DNA from: Streptosporangium carneum
GTDB lineage: Bacteria; Actinomycetota; Actinomycetes; Streptosporangiales; Streptosporangiaceae
Reading direction: 5' to 3'
Assembly (NCBI RefSeq): GCF_027922005.1
Contig: NZ_BSEV01000032.1
Span: 38,117 to 102,116, forward strand
DNA: 64,000 nucleotides
The position numbers were made by a program, and so were the translations under genes. The notes below the pieces were generated by a model, which was not told where the DNA came from, ran no database searches, and was given only the letters and a program-made list of their open reading frames with translations. Below, piece by piece: positions 33,807-41,123 of this stretch; within the stretch, counting starts at the first letter, position 1; every line of letters starts with the position of its first letter.

Positions 33807-33920
33807 TCAGTCGGTCAGGTAGTTCGGACCGATCCACTCCCACCAGGGACCCGGCTTGAGCCGGGTCTTGGCCCGGAAACCGCCGGCGCGAACCAGGGTC
33901 GGACGCTCGTAAGCGCGCAT
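33807..33920 (-). CDS. Lasso peptide precursor (37 residues)
   Basis: A tiny gene found by reading the region upstream of the macrocyclase. The leader (residues 1-20) is MRAYERPTLVRAGGFRAKTR and carries the full YxxPxLxxxGxxxxxT motif (Y4, P7, L9, G13, T19) known to be bound by B1. Thr19 at position -2 fixes the cleavage after Arg20. The core is LKPGPWWEWIGPNYLTD (17 residues); Glu8 is the only acidic residue at ring positions 7-9, giving a Leu1-Glu8 eight-residue macrolactam and a nine-residue loop/tail. ATG 33920 is preceded by AAAGGAGGTGA at seven bases, an almost perfect anti-16S match, fitting high expression. I do not recognise this core among lasso peptides I know. Confidence 0.95.
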   Translation of the reverse strand: MRAYERPTLVRAGGFRAKTRLKPGPWWEWIGPNYLTD

Positions 33921-34478
33921 CGAACTTCACCTCCTTTCGCGGATGGTGTCGGCTGACGCGCTCACCGCCGGCGTCCGGTCCGCCGCCGGCCGTACCGGCC
34001 ACGTGCTCGGATCAGTCGGGCGGGTCGCTCGTGCCAACCGCTGATCCAGTGATATCCCGTATGTTTTGTTCGGTTTCGACGGTGCCCGGAGGACAAACAA
34101 ACGGATGAACAATCGAACAATCGAACAACTCCACTGACTGGGAAAACGTGCGGCGAGCGGGTGAAGACGACGGGGCGGAAACGGTTTCTCCCCGCCGGGC
34201 GCGGCCCGGTTCGGTCGGCCGTCCCGCCGGCCGAACGCCGTCGTCCCGCGACACGCGAAAGGGCACGGCGTCGCCGACGCGCCGACGACGGGCACGACGA
34301 CCCGGTGGATCCGCTCGTGCCGCCGCGCGAAAGGCCGCGCGAGAGCTCGGGAAGGCGACGGCGGGGAGGCCCAGGAGAGGGGAACGGCCAAAGAAGCCGG
34401 GGAGCGAGAAGCCGCCCTACGGGGAGGCGGGGTCGTCCGGGAGCGCCGGCGGGAGACCTCCCGGTCGGCGGCGCGCGG
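33921..34478 (-). promoter_or_regulatory. Non-coding region upstream of the lasso operon, with 8-bp tandem repeats
   Basis: No believable gene in 558 bases; the longest open frames are Arg/Pro-rich and lack ribosome sites. The middle is unusually AT-rich for this genome (34060-34140). Three tandem octamers, GAACAATC (34107-34114), GAACAATC (34115-34122) and GAACAACT (34123-34130), could be a regulator site for the lasso promoter, about 190 bases before the precursor. A clear -35/-10 pair could not be assigned. Confidence 0.45.
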
Positions 34479-34772
34479 TCAGGTCCGGGGATAGCGGGGG
34501 ATCTGGCGGCGCTGGCTCGCGGCGCTCCCCCACTGCAACAGATCCAGCACGACCGCCAGAGCGATCCAGAACCAGTCCCCTCCCCTCAGCCCGACGCCGG
34601 GGGTGTACAGGATGACGTACATCAACGTCGTGAACGGCAGGAAGATCAGGCCGAGCAGGGGCCAGATCCATGTGTCGAAAGCCGCGTTGACCAGCGCCGG
34701 TCGCGCCAGCCAGATGACGAACACGCCAAAGCGCGGAAAAAGCCCTGCGAACGCCGCGAACAGGCAACCCAT
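34479..34772 (-). CDS. Small integral membrane protein, function unknown
   Basis: A 97-residue protein with about three hydrophobic helices (LFAAFAGLFPRFGVFVIWL, WIWPLLGLIFLPFTTLMYVI, WFWIALAVVLDLLQW) and a basic C-terminus (SQRRQIPRYPR). The RFG..F..W...P.....AF.TWIWPLLG.IF.P.T.L pattern matches a small actinomycete membrane family without assigned function, as far as I can tell. ATG 34772 is preceded by GGGGGAGACGTC, a good ribosome site. A 25/26-bp direct repeat lies in its promoter region. It is just upstream of, and divides from, the lasso operon on the same strand, but there is no sign that it belongs to it. Confidence 0.8.
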   Translation of the reverse strand: MGCLFAAFAGLFPRFGVFVIWLARPALVNAAFDTWIWPLLGLIFLPFTTLMYVILYTPGVGLRGGDWFWIALAVVLDLLQWGSAASQRRQIPRYPRT

Positions 34773-34781
34773 GACGTCTCC

Positions 34782-34853
34782 CCCGACTTTCCCGCTAAAT
34801 ACCCAAAAACCCGAGAGCAGATATTTTCCCGACTTTTGTACTTATATACCCAA
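34782..34853 (-). repeat. Imperfect direct repeat in the promoter of the small membrane protein gene
   Basis: Two copies, 34782-34806 and 34828-34853, share CCCGACTTT at one end and ATACCCAA at the other, 46 bp apart. On the minus strand each contains TTGGGTAT, resembling the GGGTAT -10 element of actinomycete stress sigma factors; no matching -35 was found. Confidence 0.55.
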
Positions 34854-34954
34854 GATTTCACCAGTAAAAGGTAGGCCTATTCCTGCGATCCAGGCGTCGG
34901 CATTCCGTCCGCTCCGTCGCGCACCCCACGTTTGGTCGCTCACGGCCGCCTGTC

Positions 34955-34960
34955 TACCGT
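34955..34960 (+). promoter_or_regulatory. Candidate leaderless promoter of the RidA gene
   Basis: TACCGT seven bases before ATG 34968, with TTTGGT (34931-34936) 18 bases further upstream as a possible -35. No Shine-Dalgarno. Confidence 0.45.
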
Positions 34961-34967
34961 TCACCCC

Positions 34968-35366
34968 ATGACAGAGCGATACGCGATCTCGAGTGGTTCC
35001 ACCTTCGAAGAGGAGATCGGTTACGCACGGGCGGTGGTCGACGGCGACCGGGTGCACGTGTCCGGGACGACAGGCTTCGACTACACGACGATGACGATCT
35101 CCGACGACGTGGTCGAGCAGGCCGAGCAGTGCCTGCGCAACATCGAGGCGGCGCTGACCGAGGCGGGCTGTTCGTTCGCCGACGTCGTCCGCGTGCGCTA
35201 CCTGCTGCCCGACCGCGCGGACTTCGAGCCGTGCTGGCCTGCCCTGCGCCGCCGCTTCGGCGAGGTCCGTCCGGCCGCGACGATGCTCGTGTGCGGCCTC
35301 TCCGACCCCCGCATGAAGATCGAGATCGAGGTGGACGCGCGAAGGCCCACGTCGGCCGCGGGCTGA
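34968..35366 (+). CDS. RidA family (YjgF/YER057c/UK114) protein
   Basis: A 132-residue single-domain RidA-like protein. The family deaminates reactive enamine/imine intermediates. Features: RAVVDGDRVHVSGTTGFD near the start, QAEQCLRNIEAALTEAGCSFADVVRVRYLL, and the end EVRPAATMLVCGLSDPRMKIEIEVDA, where the Arg and Glu of the usual carboxylate/water-binding site can be placed. The loop is not identical to archetypal RidA, so it probably belongs to another Rid subgroup. ATG 34968 has a leaderless-type promoter. It is not in an operon. Confidence 0.87.
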   Translation: MTERYAISSGSTFEEEIGYARAVVDGDRVHVSGTTGFDYTTMTISDDVVEQAEQCLRNIEAALTEAGCSFADVVRVRYLLPDRADFEPCWPALRRRFGEVRPAATMLVCGLSDPRMKIEIEVDARRPTSAAG

Positions 35367-35467
35367 CCACCGGCGGCGTCTCCGAGCGTCCGGCCGCCCG
35401 CCTCGGAGATCCCGCGCACGGGCACGCCTGCGGGATCTCCCGAGAGACCGGCCCTACGCCGGCGCTC

Positions 35468-35965
35468 TCACCCGGCGTCCAGGGTCTTCGCCATGAGCAC
35501 TTCCCTGCTCACACCGTCGGCCAGCAGGTCGCCCGGCTCCCCGGTGTCCTCGAAGCCGTGGCGCTCGTAGAGCGCCACGGCCGCGCCGTTCCCCGGCGTC
35601 ACCGCCAGCCGCAACGTCCTGGCCCGCCTGCGCACCGCCCACCGTTCGATCTCTTCGATCAGGCGGTCTCCCACCCCCCGGCCCCGGGCCGCGGGGCCGA
35701 CCCACATCGAGATCAACTCCACGACGTCCGCCGCCTCCGCCGGGACGCCGCTGGCCATCCCGACCGGCCGGCCGTCGAGGACGGCGACGACGTTGTGCGA
35801 CCCGGGCATCTCCAGGCGGCCCCGCCAGCGTTCCTCGCGGTCGCCCTCTCCCTGCCAGGCCGCCAGCGTCGACGCGAAGGCGTACGGCGCCTCGGCGAGC
35901 GCCGCCAGCCGCAGCTCACGCCACAGCGGCCAGTCATCCGTTTCCAGAACACGTATTCCGATCAC
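35468..35965 (-). CDS. GNAT family N-acetyltransferase
   Basis: A 165-residue single GNAT domain: IRVLETDDWPLWRELRLAAL at the start, LISMWVGPAARGRGVGDRLIEEIERWA (acetyl-CoA pyrophosphate loop RGRGVG) and GNGAAVALYERHGFEDTGE. The acceptor cannot be predicted. GTG 35965 begins the fold. It lies downstream of ispG on the same strand, 107 bases away. In related genomes ispG is followed by a different GNAT protein (DUF4081 type), which here is at 20209-21054, so this one is not its direct equivalent. Confidence 0.87.
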   Translation of the reverse strand: MIGIRVLETDDWPLWRELRLAALAEAPYAFASTLAAWQGEGDREERWRGRLEMPGSHNVVAVLDGRPVGMASGVPAEAADVVELISMWVGPAARGRGVGDRLIEEIERWAVRRRARTLRLAVTPGNGAAVALYERHGFEDTGEPGDLLADGVSREVLMAKTLDAG

Positions 35966-36072
35966 GTTCAGAACACTGCTCCGTGAGCGAGGAGGACCGC
36001 AACGCGATTACGGACGACCGCGCCCGGCGTCGCCCGCGACCACGGGGACGGAAGAGGCGCGGGGGCGGGGTC

Positions 36073-37242
36073 CTAGCGGACGACGACCTCGGGACCGGGG
36101 GCGTCCTCGTCGTCGAGGTCGATCTCCACGCCCATCTCCTCGGCCATCCGCAGAGCCTCCTCGATGAGGGTCTCCACGATCTGGGACTCGGGGACGGTCT
36201 TGATGACCTCGCCCTTGACGAAGATCTGGCCCTTGCCGTTGCCGGAGGCGACTCCGAGGTCGGCCTCACGCGCCTCACCGGGACCGTTGACCACGCAGCC
36301 CATCACGGCCACCCGCAGCGGGATCTTCAGCCCGGCCAGGCCCGCCTGGACCTGCTCGGCCAGGGTGTAGACGTCGACCTGGGCGCGGCCGCACGAGGGG
36401 CAGGAGACGATCTCCAGGCCGCGCTCGCGGAGGTTCAGCGACTCCAGGATCGCGGCGCCGACCTTGACCTCCTCCACCGGCGGAGCCGACAGCGAGACCC
36501 GGATGGTGTCGCCGATCCCCTCCGACAGCAGCGCGCCGAAGGCCACCGCCGACTTGATCGTGCCCTGGAAGGCCGGGCCCGCCTCGGTCACTCCCAGGTG
36601 CAGCGGGTAGTCGCACCTCTGGGCGAGCAGGCGGTACGCCTGCACCATCACGACGGGGTCGTTGTGCTTGACCGAGATCTTGATGTCCCGGAAGCCGTGC
36701 TCCTCGAACAGCGAGCACTCCCACAGCGCCGACTCGACCAGCGCCTCGGGCGTGGCCTTGCCGTACTTCTGCAGCAGCCGGGGGTCGAGCGAGCCGGCGT
36801 TGACGCCGATCCTGATCGGCACGCCGTGGTCGGCCGCCGCCTTCGCGATCTCGCCGACCTTGTCGTCGAACTTCTTGATGTTGCCCGGGTTGACCCGGAC
36901 CGCCGCGCATCCCGCCTCGATGGCGGCGAAGACGTACTTCGGCTGGAAGTGGATGTCCGCGATCACCGGGATCTGGGACTTCCTCGCGATGATCGGCAGC
37001 GCCTCCGCGTCGTCCTGGGACGGCACGGCGACCCGGACGATCTGGCAGCCCGACGCGGTCAGCTCGGCGATCTGCTGGAGCGTGGCGTTGACGTCCGCGG
37101 TGAGCGTGGTGGTCATCGACTGCACGCTGACCGGCGCGTCACCGCCGACCGGAACGGAACCAACCATGATCTGACGGGATTTGCGTCGCTCGGCGATCGG
37201 CCTGGTCCTTACGGACGGGATCCCGAGAGCAACAGAAGTCAT
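36073..37242 (-). CDS. ispG: 4-hydroxy-3-methylbut-2-enyl diphosphate synthase (flavodoxin/ferredoxin)
   Basis: A 389-residue [4Fe-4S] enzyme of the non-mevalonate isoprenoid pathway that converts methylerythritol cyclodiphosphate to HMBPP. Motifs: PVSVQSMTTTLTADVNATLQ, IPVIADIHFQPKYVF, AVRVNPGNIKKFDDKV, SVKHNDPVVMV, LHLGVTEAGP and the cluster ligands in VSCPSCGRAQVDVYTLA and VMGCVVNGPGEAREAD. ATG 37242 has AAGGG seven bases upstream. The stop of dxr is 34 bases upstream on the same strand, so the two form an operon. The site-2 protease gene that sits between dxr and ispG in most actinobacteria is absent. Confidence 0.97.
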   Translation of the reverse strand: MTSVALGIPSVRTRPIAERRKSRQIMVGSVPVGGDAPVSVQSMTTTLTADVNATLQQIAELTASGCQIVRVAVPSQDDAEALPIIARKSQIPVIADIHFQPKYVFAAIEAGCAAVRVNPGNIKKFDDKVGEIAKAAADHGVPIRIGVNAGSLDPRLLQKYGKATPEALVESALWECSLFEEHGFRDIKISVKHNDPVVMVQAYRLLAQRCDYPLHLGVTEAGPAFQGTIKSAVAFGALLSEGIGDTIRVSLSAPPVEEVKVGAAILESLNLRERGLEIVSCPSCGRAQVDVYTLAEQVQAGLAGLKIPLRVAVMGCVVNGPGEAREADLGVASGNGKGQIFVKGEVIKTVPESQIVETLIEEALRMAEEMGVEIDLDDEDAPGPEVVVR

Positions 37243-37276
37243 TTTCAGCCCTTGAAGAGTCGACGACGCTCCCAGT

Positions 37277-38461
37277 CTAGGCAGTCGCCGTGAGCTCCCG
37301 GGCACGAATGCGCGCCCACTCGTCGGCGCCGAGCACCTCATCGACCGTGTCGGCGCCGGTCACGGTGTGCTCGGAGACCACCGCGGCCACGGTGTCCACG
37401 ATGCCGAGGAACGGCAGCCGCCCCGCGAGGAAGGCGTCGACGCAGACCTCGTTCGCGGCGTTGTACACGGCGGGGGCCGTGCCGCCCTCCGAGCCGACGT
37501 GGCGGGCCAGCTCGACGGCGGGGAAGGCCTCGTCGTCGAGCGGTTCGAAGGTCCAGACGCCGGCCCTGGTCCAGTCGACCGCGGGGGCGGCGTCCCGGAC
37601 CCGTCCGGGCCAGCCGAGGGCCAGGGCGATGGGCAGCCGCATGTCGGGCGGGCTCGCCTGGGCGACGGTCGAGCCGTCGACGAACTCGACCATCGAGTGG
37701 ACGATCGACTGCGGGTGCACCACGACGTCGATCCGGTCGAAGCCGATGTCGAAGAGGAGATGGGCCTCGATGACCTCCAGGCCCTTGTTGACGAGTGTGG
37801 CGGAGTTCACCGTGATGACCGGCCCCATCGACCAGGTCGGATGCGCCAGGGCCTGCTCCGGGGTCACGTCCGCGAGCTCGGCGCGGGACCTGCCGCGGAA
37901 GGGGCCGCCGCTGGCGGTGACGACCAGCCGCCGTACGGCGGACGCGTCGGCGCCGCTCGGCCCCGCCGCCCACAGGCACTGGGCGAGCGCGGAGTGCTCG
38001 GAGTCGACCGGGATCAGCTGCCCCGGCTTGGCCAGCCGCTTCACCAGCGGTCCGCCGACGATCAGCGACTCCTTGTTGGCCAGGGCCAGCACCCTGCCCG
38101 CCTCCAGGGCGGCCAGCGTCGAGGTCAGCCCCAGCGCCCCGGTGACGCCGTTGAGGACCACGTCGGACGGCCACGCCGCGGCCTCGGCGACCCCCTCGGG
38201 CCCCGCCAGGACCTTGGCGGTCACCCCGCGCGCCGCCAGGGCCTCCCGCAGCGCGGGCAGGGCGGAGGCGTCGGCGACGGCCACGACGTCCGGCCCGAAC
38301 TCGGCCGCCTGGCGGGCCAGCAGGTCGACCCTGCCCCCTCCCGCGGCGAGGGCCGCCACCCGGAACAGGCCGGGGGTGCGGGCGATGACGTCGAGGGACT
38401 GGGTCCCGATGGAGCCGGTCGAGCCGAGCAGGGCGACGGAGCGCGTGGTGTCTGACTGCAC
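37277..38461 (-). CDS. dxr: 1-deoxy-D-xylulose-5-phosphate reductoisomerase
   Basis: A 394-residue NADPH-dependent enzyme catalysing the second step of the MEP pathway. Motifs: NADPH site LLGSTGSIGTQSLDVI, VLNGVTGALGLTSTLAAL, LALANKESLIVGG, IPVDSEHSALAQCL (metal-binding Glu), TASGGPFRG, HPTWSMGPVITVNSATLVNKGLE (split over the active site) and VYNAANEVCVDAFL. The start is GTG 38461. It is followed at 34 bases by ispG. It has the full length expected of the family. Confidence 0.97.
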   Translation of the reverse strand: MQSDTTRSVALLGSTGSIGTQSLDVIARTPGLFRVAALAAGGGRVDLLARQAAEFGPDVVAVADASALPALREALAARGVTAKVLAGPEGVAEAAAWPSDVVLNGVTGALGLTSTLAALEAGRVLALANKESLIVGGPLVKRLAKPGQLIPVDSEHSALAQCLWAAGPSGADASAVRRLVVTASGGPFRGRSRAELADVTPEQALAHPTWSMGPVITVNSATLVNKGLEVIEAHLLFDIGFDRIDVVVHPQSIVHSMVEFVDGSTVAQASPPDMRLPIALALGWPGRVRDAAPAVDWTRAGVWTFEPLDDEAFPAVELARHVGSEGGTAPAVYNAANEVCVDAFLAGRLPFLGIVDTVAAVVSEHTVTGADTVDEVLGADEWARIRARELTATA

Positions 38462-38645
38462 GGCCCCATTCTCCCGGGTCGCGTCCCCTCCTCGAACCGG
38501 CCCCGGAATCTGTGGCCGGTGGAACGCCCGATAAAAAGCAGTACTTAAGTCTGGATTTCGCTATATCAATACTTGTAAGTCTTGAGAAATGCGGACATGA
38601 AGCGCACTAGCTTCCCGACCCAGCATCAAGTCTCGGGAGGTACAA

Positions 38646-39764
38646 ATGCGCCGTACGGCACGCCTGGTCCCCATCCTCACGCTCGCCGCGGGAGGCTCCC
38701 TGCTCTCCACGGCGGTCGCCCACGGCGCCGCGGCGGCGGCTTCCACGCCCCCGGCCGCGTCCGTCTCCCCGGACCCGGTCGAGAAGGAGGCCGCGGACAC
38801 CAGGCCGGAGCAGCGTTCCGTCAGGAACTACTGGACGGAGGCGAGGATGGAGGCGGCCAAGCCGCTCGACGCCCTCGCCCCCGGCAAGAACGACGTCACG
38901 TTCACCGCCGCCACCGGGACGGCGACGACGGCGACGGCGACGGCGACCGGCTCGACCGCGACGGGAGCACACGCCCCCTCGGCCTCTCCTTCTCCCTCCG
39001 CCGCCCCCGTCTCCGTCCCGGCGTCCTCTCCCGGCGGAGAGAGCGTCGCCGCCGCCAGGACGCCCTCGGCCGCCCGCGCCTCCACCGGCGCGCCGTGGAC
39101 CCGCGCGGGAGCGGTCGTCAGGACCGTCGGACGGGTGTTCTTCACCTACAAGGGCCGCAACGCCTCGTGCTCGGCCAACGCCGTGACCAGCAGGAACAGA
39201 AGCACCGTGATCACGGCGGGCCACTGCGTGCGGATGGGCGGCGCCTTCCACTCCAACTGGGTGTTCGTCCCCGGCTACGAGAACGGCGAGCGTCCCTACG
39301 GCACCTGGGTCGCGACCACGCTCTACACGACCCCGCAGTGGAACGACAGCGAGGACATCGACCACGACGTGGCCGCCGCCGTGCTGGCTCCGCTGAACGG
39401 CAGGTCGCTGACCGACGTGGTCGGCGGCCAGGGCGTCTCCTTCAACCAGCCCAGGCGGCAGCGGATGCACTCCTTCGGCTATCCGGCCGCGAGCCCCTAC
39501 GACGGCTCCAAGCTGGTCTACTGCAGCGGCAGGACGTTCGACGACTTCATGATGTCCCGCGACATCGGCCTGAACTGCGACATGACCGGCGGGTCGAGCG
39601 GCGGCCCCTGGTTCACCGGGTTCGACGAGAGGACCGGGCTGGGCACGCTCAACTCGGTGAACAGCTTCAAGTACGGCTCGGAGGGCGGCTGGATGTTCGG
39701 CCCCTACTTCGGGACCGACGCGCAGGCCGTCTACGACGCCGCGCAGGACACCGGCACCCCCTGA
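38646..39764 (+). CDS. Secreted trypsin/V8-like serine protease with propeptide
   Basis: A 372-residue exported protease. Signal peptide (LVPILTLAAGGSLLSTAVAHG), a variable Ala/Ser/Thr/Pro-rich pro-region to about 145 including RNYWTEARMEAAKPLDAL, then the catalytic domain. His193 is in VITAGHC, Asp241 in DIDHDVAA, and Ser318 in MTGGSSGGPW. Cys residues near 175/194 and 293/311 fit two disulfides. The fold resembles the Glu-specific V8/trypsin group; specificity is unknown. ATG 38646 is preceded by GGAGGTACAA. The upstream region is AT-rich, with TACTT...AAGTCT elements at 38542-38552 and 38570-38582. A paralogue follows directly. Confidence 0.9.
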   Translation: MRRTARLVPILTLAAGGSLLSTAVAHGAAAAASTPPAASVSPDPVEKEAADTRPEQRSVRNYWTEARMEAAKPLDALAPGKNDVTFTAATGTATTATATATGSTATGAHAPSASPSPSAAPVSVPASSPGGESVAAARTPSAARASTGAPWTRAGAVVRTVGRVFFTYKGRNASCSANAVTSRNRSTVITAGHCVRMGGAFHSNWVFVPGYENGERPYGTWVATTLYTTPQWNDSEDIDHDVAAAVLAPLNGRSLTDVVGGQGVSFNQPRRQRMHSFGYPAASPYDGSKLVYCSGRTFDDFMMSRDIGLNCDMTGGSSGGPWFTGFDERTGLGTLNSVNSFKYGSEGGWMFGPYFGTDAQAVYDAAQDTGTP

Positions 39765-39817
39765 GATTTACCGAAAGTAGTCACAAGAACACATCTCGTA
39801 GTGCAAACTCGGGTCTC

Positions 39818-40999
39818 ATGACTTCGAGCCTCCCCCTGCTCGCAGGTGTCGCGCTCGTCGCCGGGCTGATGGGTGCCTCCACACCCGGCACGACGGCCAC
39901 CGAGCACAGGCAGCAGGTCGCGCGTTCCCTCGCCCGGTCCGCCGCACCGGCCGAAGGGGGCGCGGTCGCGGCCCCGGGAAGGGCGTCGTCGACAAGGACC
40001 GACATCGTCGAGCACACGGCCGCCCGCGACGTCCACGACCAGCGTCGCGTGCTGAGCTACTGGACCCCTCGCCGGATGGCCGCCGCCGTTCCGATCGACC
40101 TGCTCGGGACGGTGACCGGGACGCTGGGCACGGCGGCCCGCGCCGTCCGCCGCGAGCCGGACGTCGCCGCGCCCGCCGCGCCCGCCGCACCTGCGGCACC
40201 CGGCGGGCCCGCCGCCCCGCCCAAGAGGGTCGCGGGGGCCGCCTCACCCGGCGTGCCCGCCGCCGTGACCGGGAGGCCGGTCGGGGCCTCCGCCCCCGTA
40301 CGGCGCGGGCGCGCCCGTGTCAGCGGCGCCCGCTGGAACTCGGGCGGGTGGGTCGCCCGCACGACAGGGCGCGTGTTCCTGACCCTCGACGGGGTCGACT
40401 TCGTGTGCTCCGCGAGTTCGGTCAGGAGCGCCAACAGGGACCTCGTGGTGACCGCGGGGCACTGCGTCAAGGACGGCGCGGGCGCGTGGGCGGACAACTG
40501 GGCCTTCGTGCCCGGCTACGACCGGGGACGCCAGCCGTACGGGCAGTTCACCGCCCGCCGCATGTTCGTCGCGGGCCCGTGGGCGCGCGACGCGGACGAC
40601 AGCTACGACGTCGGGATGGTGGCGGTCAACCGACGCGGCGGCAGGCACCTGGCCGAGGTCGCGGGCGCGCAGGACATCGCCTTCGGCGGGGCCAGGGGCC
40701 GCCAGGCCCACGGTTTCGGCTTCCCCGCCGACGCGCCGTACGACGGGGAGAGCCTGGTGTACTGCGCGGGCCCGGTCCGCGCCGACCCGCACGGTCAGAC
40801 CGGCGACCAGGGGCTGCGCTGCGACATGACCGCGGGATCCAGCGGCGGCCCCTGGCTGAGCGGCTTCGACCCCGCCACCGGGCGCGGCACGGTGACCTCG
40901 GTGAGCAGCTTCAAGTACAGCGACGACCGGGGCACCATGTACGGCCCCTACTTCGGCGAGACCGCCAGGCGGCTCTACGCCGTGTCGGAGAGGTCGTGA
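39818..40999 (+). CDS. Second secreted trypsin/V8-like serine protease, paralogue of the preceding gene
   Basis: A 393-residue protein with a short hydrophobic N-terminus (LPLLAGVALVAGLMGAST), a pro-region that contains SYWTPRRMAAAVPIDLLG (compare NYWTEARMEAAKPLDAL of the neighbour), an Ala/Pro-rich spacer (VAAPAAPAAPAAPGG), and a catalytic domain: VTAGHC, DSYDVGMVAV and MTAGSSGGPW. The last 40 residues align closely with the upstream protease (VSSFKYSDDRGTMYGPYFG). The genes clearly arose by tandem duplication. ATG 39818 has no ribosome site. A terminator hairpin follows at 41071-41109. Confidence 0.88.
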   Translation: MTSSLPLLAGVALVAGLMGASTPGTTATEHRQQVARSLARSAAPAEGGAVAAPGRASSTRTDIVEHTAARDVHDQRRVLSYWTPRRMAAAVPIDLLGTVTGTLGTAARAVRREPDVAAPAAPAAPAAPGGPAAPPKRVAGAASPGVPAAVTGRPVGASAPVRRGRARVSGARWNSGGWVARTTGRVFLTLDGVDFVCSASSVRSANRDLVVTAGHCVKDGAGAWADNWAFVPGYDRGRQPYGQFTARRMFVAGPWARDADDSYDVGMVAVNRRGGRHLAEVAGAQDIAFGGARGRQAHGFGFPADAPYDGESLVYCAGPVRADPHGQTGDQGLRCDMTAGSSGGPWLSGFDPATGRGTVTSVSSFKYSDDRGTMYGPYFGETARRLYAVSERS

Positions 41000-41070
41000 C
41001 CGCGTCGCCCGGTCCCCGGAGAGCCCCCGAGGCCCAGGAGGCGGCGGGACACGGCAGAGGCACGGCAGAG

Positions 41071-41109
41071 GCACGGCCCGCTCCCCGGGGCGACGGGGGC
41101 GGGCCGTGC
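41071..41109. terminator. Bidirectional hairpin terminator between convergent genes
   Basis: GCACGGCCCGC (41071-41081), 17-base loop, GCGGGCCGTGC (41099-41109): a perfect 11-bp stem between the protease gene (+) and the aldehyde dehydrogenase gene (-). A short direct repeat, ACGGCAGAGGC twice (41051-41072), precedes it. Confidence 0.75.
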
Positions 41110-41123
41110 ACGATCCGCGGTTC

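Noticed and set aside
33927..34391. A 154-codon minus-strand frame upstream of the lasso precursor
   Set aside because: Arg/Pro/Ser-rich without domain or ribosome site, and it overlaps the promoter region of the lasso operon.
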